Below are positions 1 to 8,681 of a DNA stretch of 64,000 bases, one piece after another. The notes under the pieces are model-generated. The model made no database searches and had not been told where the DNA came from. It saw only the letters and a list, made by a program, of their open reading frames with translations. Origin of the DNA: Hymenobacter plasmatis (GTDB lineage: Bacteria; Bacteroidota; Bacteroidia; Cytophagales; Hymenobacteraceae); assembly GCF_020711255.1 (NCBI RefSeq), contig NZ_JAJFAW010000017.1, positions 1 to 64,000 on the forward strand, written 5' to 3'. The number at the start of each line of letters is the position of its first letter. Within the stretch, counting starts at the first letter, position 1. Position numbers and translations under genes: made by a program.

Positions 1-47
1 GCCAGTACCGACCACTGCGCCTCGCTCAACACATACTGCGTTTCCAT
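1..47 (-). CDS. N-terminal fragment of an unidentified protein
   Basis: An ATG on the minus strand (45-47) opens a frame that stays open to the window edge and would begin METQYVLSEAQWSVL. Only about 15 codons are visible, so no family can be named. It would diverge from mscL across a spacer of about 180 bases, which is a normal arrangement. It could equally be a chance open frame. Confidence 0.35.
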   Translation of the reverse strand, partial: METQYVLSEAQWSVL

Positions 48-113
48 TCCCCTAAATTAACTGTTCACACGCCCTAGTCATCTGCCCTGCTCAGCTACCT
101 AAAGCAGAACAGT

Positions 114-208
114 CAGCTCAACTTTTTTCAAAGTTTCCTCTCAAGCAAATCAGTAAGCTCATTTATCTTTAAATACTTAGCTTTACCCGAACAGCTCAAC
201 TTTTTTCA
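114..208. repeat. 17-base direct repeat upstream of mscL
   Basis: The sequence CAGCTCAACTTTTTTCA occurs at 114-130 and again at 192-208, 78 bases apart and in the same orientation. The motif TTAACTGTT also occurs twice (about 57-65 and 214-222), so the whole spacer looks partly duplicated. The second copy ends about 20 bases before the mscL start and could lie in its promoter or leader. No function can be assigned. Confidence 0.6.
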
Positions 209-229
209 CACCATTAACTGTTTACTGCA

Positions 230-658
230 ATGGGTCTTGTTTCCGAATTCAAAGAGTTTATCGCCAAAGGCAACGTGCTCGACCTAGCTGTGGGCGTCAT
301 TATTGGCGCCTCATTCGGCAAAATCGTCACCTCCCTCACCGACGACATCCTGATGCCCATCATTGGCCTGGCCCTCGGGAAGGTCGATTTCGCCAACCTC
401 TTCGTTGCAATGAACGGCCAGCACTACGCCACCATTGAGGAAGCCAAGAAAGCCGGCGTAGGCACCATCAACTACGGCCTGTTTATCAACGCCCTCATCA
501 ACTTTCTCATCATTGCCTTCATCATTTTCCTGATTGTGAAAGCTGCCAACCGCATGAAGAAGGCGCCCATCGAAGTAGTGGCGGTGCCGGCCCCACCCAC
601 CACCGAGCAGCAGCTGCTCATGGACATCCGCGATTCGTTGCGCGCCAGCCGCCTCTAA
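230..658 (+). CDS. mscL: Large-conductance mechanosensitive channel MscL
   Basis: Stretch-activated channel of the cytoplasmic membrane that opens under hypo-osmotic shock and releases small solutes. The 142-residue protein has the family hallmarks: an N-terminal amphipathic segment ([15 protein letters not shown]), a first membrane helix of about residues 16-45 with the pore-lining pattern [13 protein letters not shown], a periplasmic loop, and a second helix of about residues 80-105 ending in a basic KAANRMKK. A short charged C-terminal helix ([11 protein letters not shown]) matches the cytoplasmic bundle. Length is typical. It is monocistronic: a strong terminator follows at 681-718. Identification is secure from the sequence. 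Confidence 0.97.
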   Translation: MGLVSEFKEFIAKGNVLDLAVGVIIGASFGKIVTSLTDDILMPIIGLALGKVDFANLFVAMNGQHYATIEEAKKAGVGTINYGLFINALINFLIIAFIIFLIVKAANRMKKAPIEVVAVPAPPTTEQQLLMDIRDSLRASRL

Positions 659-680
659 AGCACTTTTCCGTTCAGCGTGA

Positions 681-718
681 AAAAACCGCTGCCCACCGAG
701 TGTTGGGCAGCGGTTTTT
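681..718 (+). terminator. Intrinsic terminator of mscL
   Basis: A 15-base perfect stem (AAAAACCGCTGCCCA at 681-695 with its complement at 704-718) encloses an 8-base loop and ends in five T residues, 22 bases after the mscL stop codon. Because both ends carry A/T runs it could work in either direction. Confidence 0.85.
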
Positions 719-894
719 GCGTTTTAAGCTCAAGTATTCATTTTACCAGAAGCAGTTAAATTGTCGAATCAAAATAAGTTGCGAACTTAGAGGCGCGTTA
801 GCAGCCGATGAAAACACCCGCTGCTTTCGTTGAACCACCTTATCCGGCCTACCGTTAAGCTGCATCTCCCCTCTCCACGCCAACTCTTGTTGAC

Positions 895-1341
895 ATGAAA
901 ATTTTCCTTGCTGCCGCGCTTCTCAGTGGCTTATCAATAGCTGCTACTTCCGCTGCCCATGCGCAGACGGGGCCCGCGTTCCCAACAACCGGGCAAGGCA
1001 CCAGCGAAACCAATGCCCGCCGCAACACCGGCGTTAACGCCGAGGAACTGGCCCGCAACCAGCGCCGGGCGGCCATGACGCCCGACCAAATCAAGCAAGA
1101 CCAGCAAATGGAGCTGTTGCAAGCCCGCACCGGCAACACCAGCTTCGGCCGCAGCGGTGGCCCCGAGCGCCAATTCGATTCCAACCGCAGTGGCAACGGC
1201 TTCATGGTGCGCAAGTACAGAGCCAAGAAAGGCTTCGCCGACCTCAAGCGCGGCACCACCCACGCTGTAGGCAGTTCCAATCCCAAAGGCAAGCCCCTGG
1301 TGCATAAGAGCAAGATGAAAAAGCGCTTCTTGTTCTTCTAA
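895..1341 (+). CDS. Small secreted basic protein, unknown function
   Basis: A 148-residue protein with a clear Sec signal peptide (MKIFLAAALLSGLSIAATSA, cleavage likely after AHA near residue 23). The mature part is polar and low in complexity, rich in Asn, Arg, Gln and Gly, with a segment TPDQIKQDQQMELLQAR that could form a helix. The last 40 residues are strongly basic and end KKRFLFF. I recognise no domain. A basic exported protein might bind polyanions such as surface polysaccharide, but that is only a guess. It converges on infB with a shared terminator at 1358-1400. Confidence 0.75.
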   Translation: MKIFLAAALLSGLSIAATSAAHAQTGPAFPTTGQGTSETNARRNTGVNAEELARNQRRAAMTPDQIKQDQQMELLQARTGNTSFGRSGGPERQFDSNRSGNGFMVRKYRAKKGFADLKRGTTHAVGSSNPKGKPLVHKSKMKKRFLFF

Positions 1342-1357
1342 ACTGAATTCAAAATCA

Positions 1358-1400
1358 CATAAAAAAGCCCCGACTGCGATGCAGTCGGGGCTTTTTTATG
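1358..1400. terminator. Bidirectional terminator between the secreted protein gene and infB
   Basis: A perfect 20-base stem (1358-1377 with 1381-1400) around a 3-base loop GAT. The GC core CCCCGACTGC is flanked by six A residues on the left and six T residues on the right, so it can terminate both the plus-strand gene ending at 1341 and infB, whose stop lies at 1419 on the minus strand. Confidence 0.92.
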
Positions 1401-1418
1401 TAGCACACAGGGCTGTGG

Positions 1419-4400
1419 TTACAGCGTGCGCTTGATTTCCTTCTCTTCGAAGCCTTCAATGTTGTCGCCTTCTTGCAACTCGTTGAAGTTCTTGATGGAG
1501 ATACCGCATTCGTAGCCTTGGCGAACTTCGTTCACGTCGTCCTTGAAGCGCTTGAGGTCCTGAATCTCGCCGGTGTGCAGCACAATGCCGTTGCGCACCA
1601 CTCGCACGCGGGTCTTGCGCTGGAACGTGCCTTCCGTCACCATACAGCCGGCAATTGAGCCGACTTTGGTGATGTTGAACACCATCCGCACCTCGGCGTT
1701 GGCCGTCACCACTTCCTGCACCGTCGGGGCCAGCATGCCTTCCATGGCATCCTTCACCTCGTTGATGGCGTTGTAAATGATGCTGTACAGGCGGATGTCA
1801 ATCTGCTCCTGCTCGGCCAGTTTGCGGGCACTCTGCGAGGGCCGTACCTGGAAGCCAATGATGATGGCGTCGGAAGCCGAAGCCAGCAGTACGTCGCTTT
1901 CCGAGATGGCACCCACCCCTTTCGAGAGGATGTTCACCTTCACTTCCGGCGTCGAAAGCTTAAGCAGCGAGTCGGAGAGTGCTTCTACCGAACCGTCCAC
2001 GTCGCCTTTCACCAGGATGTTGAGCTCCTTAAACGAACCGATAGCCAAGCGGCGGCCGATTTCGTCCAGCGTGATGTGCTTCTTGGTCCGGATGGTCTGC
2101 TCACGGGCCAGCTGCAGGCGCTGAGTTGCGATTTCGCGGGCTTCGCGTTCCGTTTCCATTACCTGGATACGGTCGCCGGCCTGCGGGGCACCGGTGAGAC
2201 CGAGCACCTGAACCGGCGTAGCGGGCGGCGCTGACTTCATTTTCTTGCCGCGGTGGTCGGTCATGGCTTTCACGCGACCAAAGTGCGGGCCGGCCAGGAT
2301 TACGTCGCCCACGTTCAGCGTACCGGTTTGCACCAGCACGGTGGTTACGTAGCCACGGCCTTTGTCCAGCGAGGCTTCAATCACGGTACCGATGGCGCCG
2401 CGGTCGGGGTTGGCTTTCAGGTCGAGCAATTCGGCCTCCAGCAACACCTTCTCGAGCAGGTCTTCAATACCAATGCCCGACTTGGCCGAAACCTCCTGGC
2501 TCTGGTATTTGCCACCCCACTCTTCCACCAAGATGTTAATCTGGGAAAGCTCCTCGCGGATTTTCTCGGGGTTGGCCGAGGGCTTGTCAATCTTGTTGAG
2601 GGCGATGATAATCGGCACCCCAGCCGCTTGCGCGTGGTTGATGGCTTCCTTCGTCTGCGGCATCACCGAGTCGTCGGCAGCTACCACGATGATGGCGATG
2701 TCCGTCACCTTGGCACCACGAGCACGCATGGCCGTAAAGGCTTCGTGACCAGGCGTATCAAGGAAAGTAATGGGCTGGCCCGATTTGGTCCGCACCTCGT
2801 AGGCACCGATGTGCTGCGTGATACCGCCGGCTTCGCCCTTGGCCACACTCGCGTCGCGGATGTAGTCAAGCAACGACGTCTTGCCGTGGTCGACGTGGCC
2901 CATGATGGTCACGATGGGGGCGCGGGGACGCAGGTCCTCTTCGCTGTCGCCGGCGTCGATGCTGATTTCTTCCTCTTCTTTCGACAGGAACTCGACGTCA
3001 AAGCCGAATTCGTCGGCGATTACCGTGATGGCTTCGGCGTCGAGGCGCTGGTTGATGGACACGAACATGCCCATGCCCAAGCACACCTTGATTACCTCGT
3101 TCACGTTCACGTCCATCAGCGAGGCCAGGTCATTGGCCGAGATGAATTCGGTGAGCTTGAGGGTCTTGGCGTCGAGCTCGTTCTGCGCGCGCAGGGCCTC
3201 GCGGTCCTCCGCCAGCATGCTGCGCTTGTCACGGCGATACTTGGCGCGGTTGGCCTGGCCGGTGGCTTTGTTGCCGCCGAGCTTGGCCAGCGTGGCCTTA
3301 ATCTGCTCTTGAATCTGCTTTTCAGCCTGCTCCGGCGTGAGTGCGGGGGCGTTGGGCTTGGGGCCGGGCTGGCCGGGACGCTGGCCGGGAGCACCGGGGC
3401 GCTGGCCGGGGCCACCCTGACCGGGGCGGTTGCCCTGGTAGCCGCCGCCTTGGCCGGGAGCACCGGCGGGGCGGTTGCCCTGATAGCCGGGGCTAGGCGG
3501 GCTGGTGGTGCTGCCGGGAGGGCCAGGCAGGCGCGTGCGCTTCTTCTGGCCGGGGCCAGCAGGCAAGCCGCGCTTGCTCACATCCGACGAAGCAATGGGA
3601 CGGGGGCCGCGGCCACCCGGACCACGACGGTCGTTGTTAATGGATGACAAGTCGATTTTGCCCAGAACCGTGAGGCCCTTCAGCGTATCCGACTTGGCCA
3701 CGATGGTGCTGGTGTCTTCGGGCGCAGCAGCTTCGGCCACAGGTGCGGCAGGAGCAGCCGCTACCGGAGCGGCCAGTGCCTGAGCTACGGGAGCCGCCGG
3801 GGCTGGTGCCACCGGTGCCGGAGCCTCGGCCTTCGCGACGGGTTGAGCTACCGGAGCAGCCACGGGCGCAGGAGCCGGCGCTTCTACTTTAGGAGCAGGA
3901 GCAGCAACGGGAGCTTCCACCTTAGGGGCTACCGGGGCGGGCGCAGGAGCAGCAGCCACCGGTGTTTCCGCTGGCTTGGGCTTGGCAGCCATCACGCGGC
4001 CTTTGCTGTCCAGCTCCATTTTGCCGAGCACCTTCAGGCCCGGGGCAGCGGGTGCCGCAGGAGCTGGAGTGGGCGCAGGGGCCGGAGCGGCTGCCACGGG
4101 GGCAGCTGGTGCTACCGGAGCAGGGGCCGGGGCGGGCGCCGCAGCCACAGGAGCTACTGGTGCCGCTGGCTTGGGAGCCGGGGCCGCAGCTTGTACCGGA
4201 CGCGGGGCCGGAGCAGCAGGTTTGGGAGCCGCGTCGAGGTCGCTCTGGCGCTTGGCCTGAATGACTTTCTGTGCCTCCTGCCGGTCGTGGGCAGAGGCCG
4301 CGAATTCCTTCTCAAGCGAGGCAACTTGCTCACCGGTCAGCTTGGTGGTGGGCTTGTTCTCTACTTGTATGCCTTTCTTGGCCAGGGCTTCGACCACCCT

Positions 4401-4463
4401 GTCCATTCCAATATTCAGGTCTTTGGCCGCCTGTTGTAGCCGTTTCGGGGTTGCTTCCGCCAT
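1419..4463 (-). CDS. infB: Translation initiation factor IF-2
   Basis: GTPase that delivers initiator tRNA to the 30S subunit and promotes subunit joining. The 1014-residue protein has an N-terminal IF2_N helix-turn (about 1-50), a very long Ala/Pro-rich linker (about 78-250), a Gly/Pro/Gln-rich stretch (about 275-370), a second IF2_N-like domain (about 435-495) and then the G domain: P-loop GHVDHGKT (522-529), DTPGHE (569-574) and NKID (623-626), followed by domains II, III and IV. The motif [11 protein letters not shown] near 143 recurs as [11 protein letters not shown] near 264, bracketing the linker. It is the last gene of rimP-nusA-infB, but a perfect -7 element at 4499-4506 suggests its own promoter as well. 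Confidence 0.98.
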   Translation of the reverse strand: MAEATPKRLQQAAKDLNIGMDRVVEALAKKGIQVENKPTTKLTGEQVASLEKEFAASAHDRQEAQKVIQAKRQSDLDAAPKPAAPAPRPVQAAAPAPKPAAPVAPVAAAPAPAPAPVAPAAPVAAAPAPAPTPAPAAPAAPGLKVLGKMELDSKGRVMAAKPKPAETPVAAAPAPAPVAPKVEAPVAAPAPKVEAPAPAPVAAPVAQPVAKAEAPAPVAPAPAAPVAQALAAPVAAAPAAPVAEAAAPEDTSTIVAKSDTLKGLTVLGKIDLSSINNDRRGPGGRGPRPIASSDVSKRGLPAGPGQKKRTRLPGPPGSTTSPPSPGYQGNRPAGAPGQGGGYQGNRPGQGGPGQRPGAPGQRPGQPGPKPNAPALTPEQAEKQIQEQIKATLAKLGGNKATGQANRAKYRRDKRSMLAEDREALRAQNELDAKTLKLTEFISANDLASLMDVNVNEVIKVCLGMGMFVSINQRLDAEAITVIADEFGFDVEFLSKEEEEISIDAGDSEEDLRPRAPIVTIMGHVDHGKTSLLDYIRDASVAKGEAGGITQHIGAYEVRTKSGQPITFLDTPGHEAFTAMRARGAKVTDIAIIVVAADDSVMPQTKEAINHAQAAGVPIIIALNKIDKPSANPEKIREELSQINILVEEWGGKYQSQEVSAKSGIGIEDLLEKVLLEAELLDLKANPDRGAIGTVIEASLDKGRGYVTTVLVQTGTLNVGDVILAGPHFGRVKAMTDHRGKKMKSAPPATPVQVLGLTGAPQAGDRIQVMETEREAREIATQRLQLAREQTIRTKKHITLDEIGRRLAIGSFKELNILVKGDVDGSVEALSDSLLKLSTPEVKVNILSKGVGAISESDVLLASASDAIIIGFQVRPSQSARKLAEQEQIDIRLYSIIYNAINEVKDAMEGMLAPTVQEVVTANAEVRMVFNITKVGSIAGCMVTEGTFQRKTRVRVVRNGIVLHTGEIQDLKRFKDDVNEVRQGYECGISIKNFNELQEGDNIEGFEEKEIKRTL

Positions 4464-4498
4464 TCTATCTTTTCTCGCGTACGATACGCTTCTAAGTG

Positions 4499-4506
4499 CA
4501 AAGGTA
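4499..4506 (-). promoter_or_regulatory. Predicted -7 element of an infB promoter
   Basis: Read on the minus strand this is TACCTTTG, a perfect match to the Bacteroidota -7 consensus TAnnTTTG. It lies 35 bases before the infB ATG (4463) and after the nusA stop (4588), so it would give a leader of about 30 bases. No clear TTG is seen at the expected -33 distance, so the promoter is a prediction. Confidence 0.55.
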
Positions 4507-4587
4507 TTACATTAAATCTTGCCAGCAGGGCGCAAACCGCGCCCACTGGCACGATTTGTTACCCTTGCCGTACCGGCCGCGCGGCCG

Positions 4588-6054
4588 TCATTGGGCTGGC
4601 TCGGCGGGAGAGCTTGCGCCCGCATCCTCAGTCGTTGCTTGGGTTTCGTCGGTCATTTCAGCCACCAAAGGGGTGTGTTCAGGGGTTGTTGCGGTCGCGG
4701 AAGCATGCGTAACGGCGGCTTCCTCATCGGTCGTAGCAGCTTTTGCATCGGCGGTGTTTCCCGAAGATACACGGGTTTTAGCCGCTTCCAATGAGCTCTC
4801 GTCCAGGTCTTCGTCGTCGGCAAATTCCTGGCGGATAATGCGGTATACATCGTCCACCATTTCTTCCTCCAACTCCGTACGGCGCACGATGTCGTCTTTC
4901 TTGACAGCGAGCACGGCGCGGCCGGTGTCCAGGCCAATTTTCTTTAGTTCAGCCAGTACCCAAGGCTCGATTTCGTCCTGGAACTCGTCCAGCGAAATGT
5001 CTTCCTCGTAGTCGATGGCTTCGCGGAACACGTCGATTTCCATGCCCACCAACCGGCTGGCCAGTTTGATGTTGGCACCGCCGCGGCCGATGGCCAGGCT
5101 CACTTGGTCGGGCTTCATGAACACCGAAACCCGGCCACTTTCTTGGTTTATCTTCATAGAACCTACTTTGGCCGGCGATAGTGCCCGCGCGATGTAGAGT
5201 TCCAGGTTGTCGGTGTAGTTGATGATGTCGATGTTCTCGTTTTCGAGTTCGCGCACCACCGGATGGATGCGGCTGCCCTTCATGCCAACGCAAGCGCCCA
5301 CGGGGTCAATCCGCTCGTCGTAGCTCTCCACGGCCACTTTGGCGCGCTCGCCGGGCTCGCGCACCACGTTCTTGATGGTGATGAGGCCATCGTAAATCTC
5401 GGGCACTTCTAGCTCGAACAACCGCTCCAGGAACGCTGGCGCGGCGCGGGAAAGAATGATTTTGGGCGTGCCGTTGATGACTTCCACGCGGTGCACCACG
5501 GCGCGCACGGTGTCGCCCTTGCGGAACCGGTCCTTGGGGATTTGCTCGCCCTTGGGCATCACCAGTTCGTTGTCGTCTTTGTCCATGATGAGGGCCTCGC
5601 GGCTCCACACCTGGTACACTTCGCCGGTCACGATTTCGCCGACCTGGTCTTTGTATTTCTGGTACAGGTTGTCGCGCTCCAGGTCTTTCACGCGCTGAAT
5701 CAGCGTCTGGCGAGCCATGAGCACGGCACGACGGCCAAAGTCCTCGAGCTTCACGGCCTCGGCCACCGATTCGCCGATTTCGAAGTCGGGCTCGATTTTC
5801 TGGGCTTCGGAAAGCATGATTTTATCGTGGTCCCAGATATCCTCGGAGTTGTCGTCCACGATTTCGCGGTTGCGCCAAATTTCCAAGTCACCGTTATCGG
5901 GGTTGATGATAACGTCGAAGTTTTCGTCCTGGTCGTACTTTTTGCGAATCATCGTGCGGAACACGTCGTCCAGGATGCTCATCATCGTGGGCCGGTCGAT
6001 GTTCTTGCTCCGGGCAAATTCGCTAAAGGACTCGATTAATTCGTGGCTGTTCAT
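4588..6054 (-). CDS. nusA: Transcription termination/antitermination factor NusA
   Basis: RNA polymerase-associated factor controlling pausing, termination and antitermination. From the conserved N-terminus MNSHELIESFSEFARSKN the protein is 488 residues: N-terminal polymerase-binding domain (about 1-125), S1 domain (about 135-200), KH1 with GACVGMKGSRIHPVVREL and KH2 with AIGRGGANIKLASRLVG. A Thr/Ala/Glu-rich acidic tail of about 70 residues ends the protein. The frame is open 68 codons further upstream but that part overlaps rimP and is not conserved in character, so 6054 is chosen as start. The gap to rimP is only 16 bases, indicating one transcript. Confidence 0.97.
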   Translation of the reverse strand: MNSHELIESFSEFARSKNIDRPTMMSILDDVFRTMIRKKYDQDENFDVIINPDNGDLEIWRNREIVDDNSEDIWDHDKIMLSEAQKIEPDFEIGESVAEAVKLEDFGRRAVLMARQTLIQRVKDLERDNLYQKYKDQVGEIVTGEVYQVWSREALIMDKDDNELVMPKGEQIPKDRFRKGDTVRAVVHRVEVINGTPKIILSRAAPAFLERLFELEVPEIYDGLITIKNVVREPGERAKVAVESYDERIDPVGACVGMKGSRIHPVVRELENENIDIINYTDNLELYIARALSPAKVGSMKINQESGRVSVFMKPDQVSLAIGRGGANIKLASRLVGMEIDVFREAIDYEEDISLDEFQDEIEPWVLAELKKIGLDTGRAVLAVKKDDIVRRTELEEEMVDDVYRIIRQEFADDEDLDESSLEAAKTRVSSGNTADAKAATTDEEAAVTHASATATTPEHTPLVAEMTDETQATTEDAGASSPAEPAQ

Positions 6055-6070
6055 AGAGGCAGAACGGTAT

Positions 6071-6541
6071 TTATTTAAAGGAGATAACCACCTTGGCTTC
6101 CTGGATATCCCCGAAGGAATAAAAGGCCGCGGGCAGGGTCGTTTTCTTGGTCTTTTGTTTAATAACTTCTTCAATTTCCACGCCTTCGGGCGTGGCCGCG
6201 GTGAGGACGCCGGTTTTCTCGGTGCCGTCGTTGAGCTTAAGGGCCAGCGAGCGGCCAATGTGGCGCTGGTACTGGCGGGGGTCCGTCAGGGGCTGGTCGG
6301 CGCCGGGGCTGGTCACTTCCAGGGAGTAGGCAGAGTCCTCGCCGTAGTGCTCGTCGATGCGGCGCGCCAGGCGGCGGCTGATGGTCGCACACGCCTGAAT
6401 GGCCAGGCCAGTGGGGCCGTCGAGAGTGACGGTCACCTTCGGCATCACCGAATCGGATACGGTAAGGCCCACGATGAACAGCTCCTCGTCGCCGATGGCG
6501 TCTTGGAGCATTTCCAGCAGCAGGGTACGGTCGAAATGCAT
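6071..6541 (-). CDS. rimP: Ribosome maturation factor RimP
   Basis: Needed for maturation of the 30S subunit; first gene of the conserved rimP-nusA-infB order. The 156-residue protein starting MHFDRTLLLEMLQDAIG shows the RimP pattern: an N-terminal alpha/beta domain with the segment SRRLARRIDEHYGED followed by SLEVTSPGADQPL (the conserved EVSSPGLDRPL-type motif) and a C-terminal beta domain. The longer open frame (to 6715) would run through the leader hairpin and the promoter, so the start at 6541 is preferred. Note the weakly basic C-terminus KVVISFK. Confidence 0.93.
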   Translation of the reverse strand: MHFDRTLLLEMLQDAIGDEELFIVGLTVSDSVMPKVTVTLDGPTGLAIQACATISRRLARRIDEHYGEDSAYSLEVTSPGADQPLTDPRQYQRHIGRSLALKLNDGTEKTGVLTAATPEGVEIEEVIKQKTKKTTLPAAFYSFGDIQEAKVVISFK

Positions 6542-6561
6542 AAATTTTGAAACAAGCGGGC

Positions 6562-6592
6562 AAAAAAAGAGGGGACTGCGCGTCCCCTCTTT
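6562..6592 (-). terminator. Intrinsic terminator in the leader of rimP-nusA-infB (candidate attenuator)
   Basis: On the minus strand an 11-base perfect stem (AAAGAGGGGAC with GTCCCCTCTTT, loop GCGCA) is followed directly by a run of seven U residues, 20 bases before the rimP start. The predicted promoter is at 6619-6649, so a transcript would start about 6612 and meet this terminator before any coding sequence. There is no upstream minus-strand gene for it to terminate (the neighbour at 6833 is divergent). On the plus strand it has only three T residues after the stem, so it is oriented for the minus strand. Confidence 0.82.
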
Positions 6593-6618
6593 GCTAAAGC
6601 GAATACCAACTTCGGGTG

Positions 6619-6649
6619 CAAAGATACGACAATAGGCGGCGGAATGCAA
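6619..6649 (-). promoter_or_regulatory. Predicted promoter of rimP-nusA-infB
   Basis: On the minus strand TTG (6649-6647) and TATCTTTG (6626-6619) are separated by 20 bases, fitting the Bacteroidota -33/-7 pattern with a perfect TAnnTTTG. Transcription would begin near 6612, giving a leader of about 70 bases that contains the terminator at 6562-6592. Confidence 0.68.
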
Positions 6650-6832
6650 GGCAAGCCCGGCTGGAGCGCTGGCGCCCGTGTCGTGTTGACTAGCAGGAAA
6701 TAGCGGCCGTTGCATTGATAAGCAACCGTTGCTATAAATTGCTGACCTTAAAACACTAACCGCGCCCGCAGGGTTTCACGGCGCGCAGTTCTACAATCAG
6801 CTCAATTCTTCCACTCACCTTTTAGTACCTAC

Positions 6833-7399
6833 ATGAAAACCCTCCAACTCCTTCGCCACGTCGCTTTCGGACTGGCTACTACGTTCGTTGCCAGCGCAGC
6901 TTTTGCGCAAGCCACGCCTGCTACTCCGGCCACGCCTGCCACACCCGCCGCTCCGGCTCAAGCCGCCAAGCCCAGCCCGGCAGCTACCGCTACCGGCAAG
7001 ATTGGCACCACCGACGTGACGGTGAACTACAGCAGCCCGGGCGTGAAAGGCCGCAAGATTTTCGGCGGGCTGGAGCCCTATGGCAAAGTGTGGCGCGCCG
7101 GGGCCAACGAAGCCACCACGGTCGAATTCAGCAAAAATGTAATGGTGGAAGGCAAGCCTTTGCCCGCGGGCAAGTATGCCTTCTTCCTGATTCCGACCGA
7201 GAAACAATGGACGGTTATCTTCAATAAAGTCCCGGAACAGTGGGGCGCCTTCAAGTATGCTCAGAAAGAAGACGCCCTGCGCGTGATGGTGACGCCCCGC
7301 AAAACTGCCACCCCGACCGAACGGCTGGTGTACGAGGTGACGCCCAAAGGCCTGGTGATGCGCTGGGAAAATATCGAACTGCCGGTGGCCATCAAGTAA
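6833..7399 (+). CDS. DUF2911 family secreted protein
   Basis: A 188-residue protein with a Sec signal peptide (MKTLQLLRHVAFGLATTFVA, cleavage after AFA near residue 24), an Ala/Pro/Thr-rich spacer (about 25-50), then a compact domain starting IGTTDVTVNYSSPGVKGRKI. The order of motifs VNYSSPGVKGR, YGKVWRAGANEATT, LPAGKYAFFLIP and the closing WENIELPV is that of the DUF2911 family, common in Bacteroidota and of unknown function. It stands alone between the divergent rimP operon and selD and has a terminator at 7440-7492. The family assignment is by recall of its motifs. Confidence 0.88.
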   Translation: MKTLQLLRHVAFGLATTFVASAAFAQATPATPATPATPAAPAQAAKPSPAATATGKIGTTDVTVNYSSPGVKGRKIFGGLEPYGKVWRAGANEATTVEFSKNVMVEGKPLPAGKYAFFLIPTEKQWTVIFNKVPEQWGAFKYAQKEDALRVMVTPRKTATPTERLVYEVTPKGLVMRWENIELPVAIK

Positions 7400-7439
7400 C
7401 CAAAGTGCGACTCCAAAATAAGTTGAGCTAAAATCAGCT

Positions 7440-7492
7440 AAAAAAGGAACGACGGCCGGCGGCAAACTGCCTCGGCTGTCGTTCCTTTTTTT
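7440..7492 (+). terminator. Terminator after the DUF2911 gene
   Basis: Inverted repeat GGAACGACGGCC (7446-7457) with GGCTGTCGTTCC (7474-7485), flanked by six A on the left and seven T on the right. One G-U pair is needed near the loop. It lies 41 bases after the stop codon. Confidence 0.85.
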
Positions 7493-7610
7493 GGCCTTTA
7501 ACCAAGAGTTTCACGCCCCGCTCGGCAACTCTAAAACTCTTTGCGGACTTTTGTAGTCCCTCACCCAGCGGGGTGGTACCTGGTAGGTCGGCCCTGCTTT
7601 TCTCTTCTCC

Positions 7611-8660
7611 ATGACTCCCACGACGGAATATAAACTGACCCAATACAGCCACGGCGCCGGCTGCGGCTGCAAAATCGCCCCGGCCGTGCTCGACCAGATG
7701 CTGCACACCAGCATTGCGCAGCCCCACGACGAGCGGCTGCTGGTGGGCAACACCAGCCGCGACGACGCGGCGGTGTACGACATCGGCGGCGGCGAAGCGG
7801 TGATTTCGACCACCGACTTCTTCATGCCCATCGTGGACGACGCCTACGACTTCGGCCGCATCGCCTCGGCCAACGCCATTTCAGACGTGTACGCCATGGG
7901 CGGCCGGCCGCTGATGGCCATTGCCGTGTTGGGCTGGCCCGTGGACAAGCTGCCGCCCGAGGTAGCCCGCCGCGTGCTGGAAGGCGCCCGCAGCATCTGC
8001 GCCGAAGCCGGCATTCCGCTGGCCGGTGGCCACAGCATCGACTCGCCCGAGCCCATTTTTGGCCTAGCCGTGACGGGCATGGTGAACATCGTGGACCTGA
8101 AGCAAAACGACACCGCCACGGCTGGCTCCGAGCTCTTCCTGACCAAGCCGCTGGGCGTGGGCATCCTCACCACGGCGCAGAAAAAGGGCATTTTGCGGGA
8201 CGAGGACGCGGCCATTGCCCCAGCTCAAATGATGCAGCTCAATAAGATTGGCGCCGAGTTGAGCAAGCTCGACGCCGTGACGGCGCTGACTGACGTGACC
8301 GGCTTTGGTCTGCTTGGCCACCTTTCGGAAGTGTGCGAAGGCAGCGGCCTGACGGCAGAAATTGAGTTCTCGAAAGTGCCCCGCATCGCCGCAGCCGAAC
8401 CTTATTTGAAACAGGGCAGCGTGCCAGGCGGCACCGGCCGCAACTGGGCTAGCTACGGCCACAAGGTGGGCGCCATCACCGAAGAGCAGCGCGTGTGGCT
8501 CTGCGACCCCCAGACCTCAGGGGGCTTGCTGGTGTGCGTGGTGCCCCAGGGCCGCGAGGAAGTGCTGGCGGTGTTTGCCAAGCACGGACTGGAGCTGGAA
8601 AGCTTTGGCCTGCTGCGGGCACACCACGAAGACGAGGCCTGGGTGCAGGTGCACGCGTAG
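7611..8660 (+). CDS. selD: Selenide, water dikinase SelD
   Basis: Makes selenophosphate from selenide and ATP, the selenium donor for selenocysteine tRNA and 2-selenouridine in tRNA. The 349-residue protein has the catalytic motif GAGCGCKI (Cys18, Cys20, Lys21) encoded with ordinary Cys codons, then the AIRS/PurM-like fold: [72 protein letters not shown] and a C-terminal DPQTSGGLL. Length is typical. No selenocysteine synthase, SelB or selenouridine synthase gene lies in the window, so which selenium pathway it serves cannot be decided here. The next gene starts 21 bases downstream and may be cotranscribed. Confidence 0.96.
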   Translation: MTPTTEYKLTQYSHGAGCGCKIAPAVLDQMLHTSIAQPHDERLLVGNTSRDDAAVYDIGGGEAVISTTDFFMPIVDDAYDFGRIASANAISDVYAMGGRPLMAIAVLGWPVDKLPPEVARRVLEGARSICAEAGIPLAGGHSIDSPEPIFGLAVTGMVNIVDLKQNDTATAGSELFLTKPLGVGILTTAQKKGILRDEDAAIAPAQMMQLNKIGAELSKLDAVTALTDVTGFGLLGHLSEVCEGSGLTAEIEFSKVPRIAAAEPYLKQGSVPGGTGRNWASYGHKVGAITEEQRVWLCDPQTSGGLLVCVVPQGREEVLAVFAKHGLELESFGLLRAHHEDEAWVQVHA

Positions 8661-8681
8661 CCCGGGCTTAACGTTGGCACC

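Noticed and set aside
2253..3647. A 464-codon frame antisense to infB
   Set aside because: It lies entirely opposite a securely identified gene and encodes His/Gly/Val-rich low-complexity sequence.
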